Source: Gambelia wislizenii | Lineage: Eukaryota; Chordata; Lepidosauria; Squamata; Crotaphytidae | Assembly: GCA_030847615.1 (NCBI GenBank) | Contig: JAUMIR010000002.1 | Span: forward strand, 322,553,386 to 322,617,385 | DNA: 64,000 bases | Direction: 5' to 3' | Part shown: piece by piece, positions 16,153 to 25,200 of the stretch | Numbering within the stretch: position 1 is the stretch's first letter | Layout: each line of letters starts with the position of its first letter | The notes under the pieces: generated by a model | Told to the model about the DNA's origin: nothing | Databases searched by the model: none | What the model saw: the letters and a program-made list of their open reading frames with translations, nothing else | Made by a program: the position numbers and the translations under genes

Positions 16153-17031
16153 ATATAGATAAATATGTAGTAAACACATATGTAGCTTAAAATGAGGTTC
16201 TACTCTGCCTCCTGCATGGATATACTTCTTGTCCATGCAGTTGAGAGTGAGGAGGGATAATCCTGGCTCAGTACTCTGATACTGAAACGTGTGAAAACTA
16301 TTCTTGGTCAGGGCAACTTGTATTTTATCATGCTGACATCTGCAGTTTCTGGATGGATTACCTTAAATTTGTTATGCCATGTTAAAAGCCTTGTTTTACG
16401 AGGCCAGCCTCAGCTCCTGGCCTCAGTGTCAGGAACCCTGCTATGTGATGCAACATGTCTTGTTAGGTTTAATTGACCAAAGCTGATTTGTTAAAACAAT
16501 TCATTTGAGCCAGTAACTTATGCCCAGGCCAAGCTGCTACCTGAATCTTTTGACCTTGACTTGTCTGGGTCATGAAAAGGCTACGAACTCCTTGACCTTT
16601 CTGTTGTATAGAAGTGTCACTATTTCTTCTGGTTCTTTTATAGTAATAGCTGACAAGAAGGCTTCAGCCCTGACTTTACACCCCAGTGGGCTTCTAGGCG
16701 GCCTCTGGAATTGCTCTGTCTTCTATTTGATGTGGTCTGGCTGTAGTCTTGGTTTCCTTTTGTCTGCGGACAATGATGGGGACAAATTGGCAGATCGTGT
16801 TTATGTAGAAGGGATAGCAAAAGGAATTCTTGCTGCTAGACACTAGAGTTAGTTCCCCCCTCCCCTGCCTCTGGACCAATTTTAAAATATGCATTTAAAA
16901 AGGGATGTGGGTATTCTTAATTCTCTTTCTGGGCATTATGGTAATAACAATTTTATATACAAAATTGTGTTCAAAAAGGTTTTAGTTTGTAAAAGTTTTC
17001 ACATTTAGCAGTTTGTATAACTTCAATTTCA
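16153..17031. other. Unclassified intron sequence
   Basis: Moderate-GC patches near 16380-16860 could be an old repeat, but I do not recognise one. Open frames of 60-108 codons occur on both strands and overlap each other, with no motif, so I do not call genes. Confidence 0.4.
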
Positions 17032-17092
17032 GTAGGTAAGTGAAATTGGAGTGACATTATATGGTGATGTCACTCCAATTTTACTTACCTAC
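17032..17092. repeat. Near-perfect 26-bp-stem hairpin
   Basis: The left arm 17032-17057 (GTAGGTAAGTGAAATTGGAG, then TGACAT) and the right arm 17067-17092 are complementary at 25 of 26 positions around a 9-nt loop (TATATGGTG). The stem is of pre-miRNA-like size, but it could equally be a very short MITE. It lies within the transcribed sense strand of intron 2 and would therefore fold in NFIB pre-mRNA. Confidence 0.85.
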
Positions 17093-17818
17093 ATAAACAC
17101 GATAGCACAAAAACACTTAGGGTATTGAGAATGAATAATGTGCAGTTTGAAGTAAAAACATAGGCCTGGATTCTGTAGGTAGTCCCAACTAAAGTAAATG
17201 CCTCTGAATTAACTGAGTCACCATCAGTGGATCTACTCTAGTTGGTACTCCTAACGGGATTCAGACATATTATTTTTTCACTGGATTTCGTATCAGTGAG
17301 CCCATTTAATATATTGTGAGCTGCTTTGGGTCCCATACTGGAAGAAAAGCAAGATGTGAAATAAATAAATAATGGATGATCTCTTACTTTAAGAAACTGC
17401 CAGTCATTGGCGAACAGGAGAAATAGATTGGTTTATGTATGTTGCAGCTATTGCACATTGATTTTCTTTTTCCTTTTGCTGAGGAATTCCCTGGAGTGAC
17501 ATGGGGGCTGTTCACATAAATCAGAAGATACACAGAGGATCAGGAGTGTAAGTTGTGCTGCATGTTGCAGCCACAGTGTGGAGAATCGGTTGCATAGATG
17601 CTGCTAGAAGAAGGATCCATGTAGAGGCTGCAGAGTATAGTTCTGTTGTCTGCTTCTTGTATTTAACAAGCTGTTTCTGTTACTTCCTTTGGACCCATGA
17701 CAATAAAAAATATCCTGATGCCATAATTTTAGACAGAATGTTCATGCTCTTTGTGTTTTTCTGTTTTGTTTTTTTTAACTTGTAGTAGTCTTTTGGGTAG
17801 AATAGATATGGAGATAGC
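17093..17818. other. Intron sequence with short decayed repeat pieces
   Basis: The part 17160-17275 contains the 'GATTCTGTAGGTAGTCCCAA' type motif seen in other squamate dispersed repeats. The part 17300-17380 ends AAATAAATAAATAA after GTGAGCTGCTTTGGGTCCCA, the look of a LINE or SINE 3' end. Otherwise it is unclassified. Confidence 0.45.
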
Positions 17819-17819
17819 T

Positions 17820-18130
17820 AGGGGGTTGTCTAGATGGTGAAAAAACTCTCCATAGAATGCGAGGAGAATACCTTTTGTCCCTATGGGATCCCCTGGCAGT
17901 TTGACGTATTGGGAAGGAATGGGCCAAAAACTCCATGGGAAAAGCCTCCATGGCTTTCCCCGTATTTTTTTAAAAGCTCCAAAGGAAACATACATTCTTG
18001 CTCATTTAGACAGCTGAGGCGATTTGTTGTACTGTCTGGAGAGGCCTGAACCTGACATCAGATTGGTTGGATGTGTGCAGGTGTGGGCTTGCTTTCAAAT
18101 GCCTGGAAGCGCTAGCGATCATGCACTTTT
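17820..18130. mobile_element. hAT-like non-autonomous element, family H copy 1
   Basis: The left end GGGGGTTGTCTAGATGGTGA closely matches the left end at 28803 (GGGGTTGTCTAAATGGTGAA), and similarity continues for about 160 bp. The reverse complement of the end near 39068 is a third copy. The right boundary is uncertain and may be masked by the adjacent fold-back. Assignment to hAT rests on the terminal style and is tentative. Confidence 0.6.
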
Positions 18131-18165
18131 AAAAACTTTCATTATTTTAAATTGTCAAAACTGAA

Positions 18166-18658
18166 CTGCAGCACCTGGAGACGATGAGGAAGGCTGCCAC
18201 CGTGGGGAAGAGGAGAGACTGAGCCGCCCACCCTTCACTCATTCTGGCGGCGGCAATGGCGACAGCCTCTGAATCCAGCTGCAATTACAGGGACGGGAGG
18301 AACCTCCTGGCCAGCCACCAGTTGTGGAGAAGGAAGAGGAGGGTAGCTCTTTTCCACTCCGGCTTCATCTTCCCCTCCCTGGCTGGGCTGTTCCTTCTCT
18401 CATGACTGTTCCGTGCTCTCCAAAGCCCGCTGACATCGAGCTTGGTGGGCAGGCATGAGAGAAGGAGCAACCCAGCTGGGGAAGGAAAGTTGAAGCGGGA
18501 GCGTCAAAAAGCTTCCCTCCCCTTCCTTCTCCACAACCAGTGGCTGGCCAGGCAGCTCCTGCCATCCCTTTGCAGTCAGAATTGGAGGCTACTGCTGCTG
18601 GGATGGGTGAAGGGTGGGTGGCTCTTCTCCTCTTCTTCAGTGTCTCCAGGCACTGCCA
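18166..18658. repeat. Long imperfect inverted repeat (fold-back)
   Basis: The left arm 18166-18404 pairs with the right arm 18454-18658 around a loop of about 49 bp. Matching blocks in order include CACCTGGAGAC with GTCTCCAGGCACTG, CACCCTTCACTCAT with ATGGGTGAAGGGTG, CCTGGCCAGCCACCAGTTGT with ACAACCAGTGGCTGGCCAGG, and TTCCTTCTCTCATG with CATGAGAGAAGGA. It is GC-rich in an AT-rich setting. Overlapping open frames on both strands are a by-product of the composition. It is probably the body of a fold-back or MITE-type transposon, possibly nested in the preceding hAT-like copy. Confidence 0.82.
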
Positions 18659-19395
18659 GGTTCTCTTCACCTTCCTCGCTCCCCCCGCCCACTGTGCAAA
18701 GCAATAACACAGTCACTATCTTGATTCATGACCATGTGAACATCACAGTGGAGAGCTTCACATACTATTGTTTTTGCCAAAACATCATGGAGACAAAAGA
18801 ACACTGTTGTGAATTACCTGTAATGCGCAGGTATGTGTATTATTTTTTCTCATATAGACAAACCCTAGATATGCCGTTTGAGATGGCAGTGACTAACTTT
18901 TGTTTTCTTAAGCACCATGAAGGGCTGCCTATTCACTGCTCCACTGAGCATACTGCGTACATAGCTTGACTTCTTCCTCTAGCACCCCTGAATTAGCAGA
19001 GGGAGACAACCTGAGCCGCATGTGCTGGCTGAGTGCTCTTCTGTGCTACATGCAGGTCAGCACTGGGTACTCTTAGCATGGCTTATTGTTTCATCTATTG
19101 CATTAGTAATACTTTAAGGCTAGAAGAGAGCGAGAGACAGAGAGTGCACACACAAACTTGCATTTCTATATTTAACTGAAGCCCTTTTTATCCCATTCTT
19201 CAGATGAAAAAGGGTTGCAAAGCTGCTTACGTACCATCAATAAAACAAGACAGTCCCCTACCCAATGGCTTACAGTGTCAAAATAGGACAAAAAAGCAGA
19301 AAGTATTGGGGAGGAAAGCGTATGTGTGTGTGGGAAGACTCACACACAGTTCTTGAAGTTAAATTGTTATAATAACACAATACAAAAGAAAGAGT
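18659..19395. other. Unclassified intron sequence
   Basis: An 18660-18720 GC-rich shoulder of the fold-back, then AT-rich DNA with several GAGAG and CACAC short tracts (19120-19155, 19320-19350). No exon recognised. Confidence 0.4.
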
Positions 19396-19422
19396 TTATA
19401 TTTATTTATTTATTTATTTATA
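19396..19422. repeat. (TTTA)n microsatellite
   Basis: About six TTTA/ATTT tetramers directly in front of TACCCCGCTCTTCAGCCACA. The latter resembles the start of a common LINE or SINE 3' end read in reverse, so the tetramers may be the simple tail of a reversed retroposon at about 19396-19475. Confidence 0.85.
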
Positions 19423-19913
19423 CCCCGCTCTTCAGCCACAAGGCTATCAGAGCGGCTTACAAATTGTTTTAAGCAACAGCTATTTACACATCTACACTGT
19501 GTTAAACAGTTTCCAATGTGTGTTAGCTAATGTGTTAGTTCAGGAAGAGGAACAGCCCAATGAAGCTGATCTTCCAGCAGAGCTGAAGAATGACCCTTCT
19601 TCCCAGTGTCTGTGGCAGCTCTTTTAGTCCCCCCAGCCAGCGACTGTGGGATAAAAAGTAGCTGAGTGATGAAGGTGCTTTGTATATCTAATAGGAATTG
19701 AGAACTGAGCAGAGATGGTTGGATAACTTGATGCCTGAGGGAGGAGATCTGGATTCCACTCCCCCCACAATTTGCTGCTTTTTAATGATAGGCAAAACCT
19801 ATTGCCTGAGTTGGGCTGCCTGGAGTATAAACTTTACTCATAGCTTGTAAGAACACATACAAGCTGTGCAACTTTACCTTCTTTGAATTGGGATTTGTCC
19901 TGATTATTACTCA

Positions 19914-20146
19914 AACTACAGGAAAAGACATTCCACCTAAACACTAGGAAGAACTTCCTGACATTAAGAGCTGTTTGGCAGTGGAATGCACTGCCTCAAA
20001 GTATGGTGGAGTCTCCTTCTTTGGAGGTTTTTAAACAGGCTGCATAGACATCCTGTCAGGAATGCTTTGATTGTGTATTCCTACAGGGCAGGGGGTTGGA
20101 CTAGATGGCTCTTGTGGTCTCTTTGAACTCTGATTCTATGTGCTTC
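19914..20146 (+). mobile_element. CR1 LINE 3' end
   Basis: The block reads CATTCCACCTAAACACTAGG, AAGAACTTCCTGACATTAAG, TTTGGAGGTTTTTAAACAGG and so on, ending ...CTCTGATTCTATG. CR1 elements end in short repeats of ATTCTRTG (established knowledge), and this copy shows one unit. It is a typical 5'-truncated copy with no coding part. The copy at 32404 is the same end in reverse. Confidence 0.85.
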
Positions 20147-21549
20147 CCTATGTTATATATTCAATGGTTTTGCTACTTTTCAAATGAAAAGCCACACCAT
20201 AATGATAATGAAGTTACTCCGGTTTTATTTTAGAAGGCTGAAGTACACTAGAGATTCAAGCAGTTGGTTTTTAAAGCATGGTCTGGATCCAGAGATCTTC
20301 TTGGCTGTTTCCGAATGCTTAAAGGAGCTTTGATCTTGTGTTTCTCAAATAGTAGCCCCATGCTACATGACAAATCTTTCAGACAGCAGGGTGTTTTTAA
20401 GAACAGCTTATGACGTGTGTGTCAGTCAAAGCAAAAAGACTAAAATTACACTAGGTATGCCAAAGACCTTGGGCATGCTTAAAGTAGCTATTGCATCACG
20501 GCCTGTAGCTAGAATTCCCAGGTAAAGGATACACTAGTGGTTGTGTTTAACGATTTGTGTGTAGTGCACACCTGTGAAATGTGTTTTTGCAGCCTTAAGA
20601 AGTAGCAACAAGGAGGGGGTATTTCTTTTCATTCTATAAAACTATTATAAAGATTTTGTTTCTGTTCACTTTGATGCAGCTGAGGAGTTAACTTTAACAA
20701 TTAAGTTATTTTCTTGCTGGTTAAAGTATAACCAGATTGTGCTATAAAACAGAACTGTAAGTGATTTGACTACTGGGATGTAGCCACAACCTAAAATACA
20801 TGTCATTTTCCCACAGTAACTTTAAAAACAAATTGTTAGTTACTAATCCACTTACATATATGAGCATACATGTGCCTACGTGGTTATTTGACTTCAAATG
20901 TGGACAGGCTTGCAGCTGAAGGATGCAAAGTCAGGTTTCGTTCCAATTTCAGGTAGTTAGATTTAAGTTCAAATGTACAAAAATGTACAAAATTTTTAGA
21001 GGAGTATATAGGAATGTATTCTTAGAGGAATATATAAGTCCTACAAGTATTTATAAACATGGTATATTTTACAGTTATTCAGAAGCATTGTATAACTTGA
21101 ATTGTTTTGACATGATCTATAGTTATGCCTCCACAATTTCTGCTCTATTTATAGATACCACATAAAGGGTAAAGCTGCTTATAATAATATGAGGATCTCT
21201 GGTCCCTCAGTAATTAAATAGACTTGTTATACAGCATTAATCCTTTTTTGGAACATTTGGAATGACTTCTTAGCACTAACAGCACAGCATTTGGGCCTTC
21301 AATTAATCTCCTTTCCCCCCTCTTCTACATTTGTTTAATATGAAACAGGCGCACAGAATACCATATTCAGGGATAAGATCAGTCTCTGCAGAGATAGCAG
21401 TAGTCATATGGAGCTTTTAGATAATATAACTAAATCATAGGTGGGGAATAGGCAGAAAATGTTCAGGTTATAGTACAAAGGGCTTCTGTCTGTAGACAGT
21501 GTGAGAATCTTACCTATCTGTTTGGTTGTGCTATGAACATATGTCAAAG
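20147..21549. other. Unique intron sequence
   Basis: AT-rich with no recognised element. The 80-codon open frame near 20923-21165 is AT-driven and has no motif. Confidence 0.45.
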
Positions 21550-21629
21550 CAATAACACTCTGTGATAGGTTCGCCTTAGGGTTGCCTTAAGTCCAAAACA
21601 ACTGGAAAGCACACACCAACAATAACACT
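21550..21629 (+). mobile_element. 5'-truncated SINE between 10-bp direct repeats
   Basis: About 60 bp of the SINE 3' part (GATAGGTTCGCCTTAGGGTT and GCCTTAAGTCCAAAACAACT) lie between two copies of CAATAACACT, at 21550-21559 and 21620-21629. The flanking pair is a convincing target-site duplication of the kind made by LINE machinery, although part of the right copy could be tail sequence. Confidence 0.78.
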
Positions 21630-21994
21630 AGGGTAACATCAGTTGCTTAGTCAGAATCTTATGTACCATCAGCAGATAAAAATCTACTGCAAAATGCTTA
21701 TTTGGAGCAACAAATGATACAGTAAAACCCAAATCCCCCATCATCTTTGTTACCACTACTAACTCCCACCAATTTGTTGAGAACATGTCAGTGACACCCC
21801 TGTATTCTTATGCCTAGAATGAATGTGAGATAAGCAAAACTGAGAGTTTTCAGTGTGTGACTGAGAAAGTGGTGTTAGGAAGAATGGTTTAGATTTCTCG
21901 GGCAACCTGTTCATCTCTGCCTGTACCAAAATGGCACCTGATTTATAACAGACAAGAATTTAAACAGACTTTGGAGGCAAATACAGAAAGAGTG

Positions 21995-22219
21995 CCATTA
22001 TAATAACATCTATTATTATTACCATCTTTACTTATGTTCCTCTTCCCCAAGATTGGGACTCAAGGATGCTTACAAATTAAAATGATTACAGTATAATTCA
22101 AATATTACAATACAATTAAAGATGAACAAAAAGTCAACATTATAATAGAATCAAACTGTTCACCATATTAAAACAATTTAAAACAGACACTTTAATAAGA
22201 AACCTCCCCATTAAAACAG
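21995..22219. mobile_element. Unclassified dispersed repeat, part 1
   Basis: It begins near TATTATTATTACCATCTTTA and includes CCAAGATTGGGACTCAAGGA, a form familiar from reptile dispersed repeats, probably a LINE 3' region read in reverse. It is interrupted by the pogo-like MITE at 22220 and appears to continue after 22438. The class is not determined. Confidence 0.5.
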
Positions 22220-22437
22220 TAAAGTTGTCCCTCCACATTCACGGATTTAAGTATTCATGGCTTGAAAATATTCTTAAAAAAATAATAATCCAAAAAGCAA
22301 ACCTTGGTTTTGCCATCTTATATAAGGGACACCATTTTGTATGACATTGCATATAATGGGACTTGAGTATTCACAGATTTTGGTATTCACGGGGGGTCCA
22401 GGAACCAAACCCCAGCAAATGTGAAGGGACAACTGTA
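22220..22437. mobile_element. Pogo/Tigger-like MITE, family A copy 1
   Basis: The ends are inverted repeats of the form TA(C/A)AGTTGTCCCTCC at the left and GAAGGGACAACTGTA at the right, flanked by TA. The interior has the diagnostic order GGCTTGAAAATATTCTT, AAAAAGCAAACCTTGG, GGGACACCATTTTGT, ACCAAACCCCAGCAAAT. Copies 2 and 3 at 44128 and 62091 share the whole layout. Mammalian Tigger-derived MITEs have a parallel start. It is non-autonomous. Confidence 0.88.
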
Positions 22438-22852
22438 CAATTTAAAACAACGTAGCATCCTCTTACAGCCCTTAAAGAAGCCAGTTCCAAAAGCCTGCCT
22501 GGTTTTTTTTTTTTTTTAAAAAAAGTCTTCACCTGCCAACAGAAGGGCAGCAGGGAGAGAGTACCATTCTAGAAGGACATTCCAGAGTCTAGGGACAGCC
22601 ACGAAGAGGGTTCTATCTCGTGTTCTTACCAACTTTACCTGTGTGGGACTGAAAGAGGGCCTCTCTTGCAGATCTAAGAGTCTAGGCAGGGTCGGGTGGC
22701 GGGGGGGGGGCGGATACAGTTTGTCAGGTAGCCTGGACCTAAGCAGTATAGGGCTTTATAGGTCATAACCAGTCCTTTGAATTCTGCCCAGAAACAGACC
22801 AGCAGCCAGAGAAGCTGTTGCAACAAGGGAGTGATATGCTCCCTGTCATGAT
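22438..22852. mobile_element. Unclassified dispersed repeat, part 2
   Basis: The sequence includes TTCCAGAGTCTAGGGACAGC, AGGTAGCCTGGACCTAAGCA, GGGCTTTATAGGTCATAACC and GTTGCAACAAGGGAGTGATA. This is a long dispersed repeat that I associate with reptile genomes but cannot assign to a clade. A poly-T/poly-A patch lies at 22503-22525 and a G run at about 22701-22710. Confidence 0.55.
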
Positions 22853-23219
22853 GAATTATTCCTAAGGAATGAGGTTGTAAATAAGGAGGGAGTAAAGTTT
22901 GGTAATTAGCATATCATAAGCCATGAAAGCCACTTAAAGAAGCCAGGGGGCCATAGGGACAAATACATTGAAGACATTTGCGGGGAGAGAGAAGCTTTAG
23001 GTGCTTACATGTTAATACAAGCCAAGCTGAAGGATCTGGTGTGCTTTACCATGAACCGAAAGGAATCTGAAGGAATGGGAAGAATGAGCAGGATAGAGTC
23101 ATCCCTGTAGAAAGAGCCACATCTTGGGTGATGTGGCTGTGTATGTCAAAGAAGGCATGTAATCCAATATGTTTAGAAATAAAAGGAATAAACCTCCACA
23201 GAATCTTTGTGGGTAGCAA

Positions 23220-23452
23220 TTGTTGTGTGCCTTCAAGTTGGTTCCGCCTCATGTTTACCCTAACATGAAACTGTCATGGGGTTTTCTAGGCAACATTTGT
23301 TCAGAGGAGGTTTGCCACTGCCTTCATCTGAGGCTGAGAGAGTGTGACTTGCCCAAGGTCACCCAGTGGGTTTCATGGCTGAGCAGAAATTTGAACTCTG
23401 GTCTTCAGAGTCATAGTCCAATACTCAAACCACTATGCCATGCTGGGTCCTG
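23220..23452 (-). mobile_element. tRNA-derived SINE, near full length
   Basis: Reverse-strand copy running from the tail GTTGTGTGCCTTCAAGTTGG through GAGGCTGAGAGAGTGTGACT to the reversed tRNA-like head ATACTCAAACCACTATGCCA. It is the same family as the 1917 copy. The reversed B box has decayed (AATTTGAACTC). Confidence 0.9.
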
Positions 23453-23689
23453 TGGGTAGCTATACCTGGAGATAAAAGTAATTTCATACTAGGGAGAGAG
23501 ATGCTGTTGCCCTATAGGATAAAATGCCAATGGTGGGCTTGAGATAAGTAACCTAGCAGCGATAGGATGGGAAGAGTTCTTTTATGGACTGGATGAATAC
23601 TAATGAAAGAACTGGAAGCAAAGTATGGGTAATTCTTAAAATGGAGGGAAGTAAGAAGTGGATTCTCTCATGTAATGCCTACTGAGATA

Positions 23690-24590
23690 GACTTAAGCTA
23701 TTCATGAATGTTCCAGAATTAGGAGGCAAACTGTGAGATCATCAACCTTGTGGATCACACCAAATTGTTAATGATAGTGAAACTGCAAGTAGATTGTGAA
23801 GCAGTAGCAGCCAATGGTCTGAGCAAGGATGCCTCTCTGTAAAGAGATGGATATCGTGAAACACTCCAAAATGATCTCAGCATACTTGGTAACGAGTAAC
23901 AAAATTACAATGTAGTTCACTATAAATAAGTGTAATGCACTGGGGCAAGTGGACAAGAAATTAACTTCTCATATACACTGATGGTGTCTGAATGAATGGT
24001 AACTAACTGCAAGAGATTTGGGGTTTATGAAAATGGAAAACCATTGTGTGGCAGCTGTAAAAATGTCAAATTCCAGGATAACTAGGAAAGGCATAGAACA
24101 TAAAACTGCTGGGATTAGAATGCCTTTATACAAATTTAGGGTGTGGCCATTCTTCAAATATTGTATACAGCTCTGGTTCCATCTCTCAAAGGATACTGTA
24201 GAGTTGGAAGAGGTGCAGAAAATGGCAACCGAAGTGATCAGGAGGCTGGTGCATTTTCCCTACAAGAAAAGGCTACAATGTTTGGTTCTTTTTAGTTTAT
24301 GGAGAAGAAAACCTTCCTAATGGGGAAATACTATCTTCATAAAATTATGCATGGTGTGCAAAAGGTGAAGAGAATTTCTTCACTCTCCCACTTGTAATAT
24401 TAGACAACCTGGTGTCATCAAGTGAAGTTGAATGTTGGGCATTCAAGTCAAAAAAGTACTTCTGCAATCAGCACATAATTAATGTATAGAATCCATTGCT
24501 ACAAGATCTGAAGATGGCTGCTAGACTACATGAATTTCAAAGAGCATTATATCTTTCTGTGTCTCTGGCTACCAGTCATGATTTAGATGT
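23690..24590 (+). mobile_element. CR1/L3-like LINE remnant (RT C-terminus and 3' region)
   Basis: Conceptual translation around 24018-24300 gives pieces such as FFKYCIQLWFHL, VELEEVQKMATEVIRRL and YKKRLQCLVLFSL, which match the C-terminal end of CR1/L3-type reverse transcriptases (LEYCVQ.W..., LE.VQRRAT..., Y..RL..L.L.SL). Upstream, HTKLLMIVKLQVDC at about 23755 resembles the region after the catalytic YADD block. Downstream non-coding parts at 24380-24590 (AATTAATGTATAGAATCCAT, GGCTACCAGTCATGATT) fit the same LINE tail. Stops and frameshifts make it inactive. Confidence 0.75.
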
Positions 24591-25077
24591 GTATTTACAG
24601 TATTTATATGCTGACTTATAATGGAGTTGAAACAGGTAAAGTTCAATAAAATGCATACTGTGGCTATATTGAACTTTTAGGTTCAGGATACACAATTAGA
24701 AAGGCATAAGCATGATTGGGCCCTTAACAGAGTATGCCATTCACAGTAATAGTCTGTGGTTGTCTTGCTTCCACAGTTCATAACAAACAGTGTTTTGAAT
24801 CTCCTTGTAACAGAAACACACACACTTTTCAAATATCCTTTTGACTGGCCAATAGGAAAGAAGGAGAGACAGTATAGCCAAAGCTAGGAGGTTCTCTTGA
24901 GAGGTGGCCTACATGAAGGACACACAGACCTCTCTGTGATAGTTTCAAAACCCACTGGTGGAGTTCACTTTAGGGGAATAATTCTTTTGTCAGACAGGAA
25001 AGGGAATGAAGCATGATGACATACAACAAGGGAAACTATAATTGCAGGACAAAACCCTTGTCATATTATGGGATAAA
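24591..25077. other. Unclassified intron sequence
   Basis: No recognised element and no coding signal. Confidence 0.4.
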
Positions 25078-25200
25078 GTAGGGGTAGGGAACTAGTGGTC
25101 CTCCAGATATTATACTACAACTCCCACCTTCCCTGACCATTGACTGTATGGACTAAGAATATGGGAGTTGCAGTCCAATATGTTCCTACCTCTGGTATAT
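25078..25200. mobile_element. Palindromic hAT-like MITE remnant
   Basis: The left end GGGGTAGGGAACTAGTGGTC CTCCAGAT is mirrored by a right end GTTCCTACCTCTGGTAT, and ACTACAACTCCCACC is mirrored by ATGGGAGTTGCAGTCC. This self-complementary layout ('ccagatgttgttggactaca / tgggagttgtagtcc') is a very common amniote non-autonomous element. It carries no reading frame. Confidence 0.7.

Noticed and set aside
17032..17092. Annotating the hairpin outright as a microRNA gene
   Set aside because: A stem alone is not enough, and a short MITE is equally likely. It is kept as a repeat and a finding.
18442..18969. 175-codon open frame on the + strand
   Set aside because: It lies mostly within one arm of the fold-back, has overlapping frames on the other strand, and lacks any domain or splice context.
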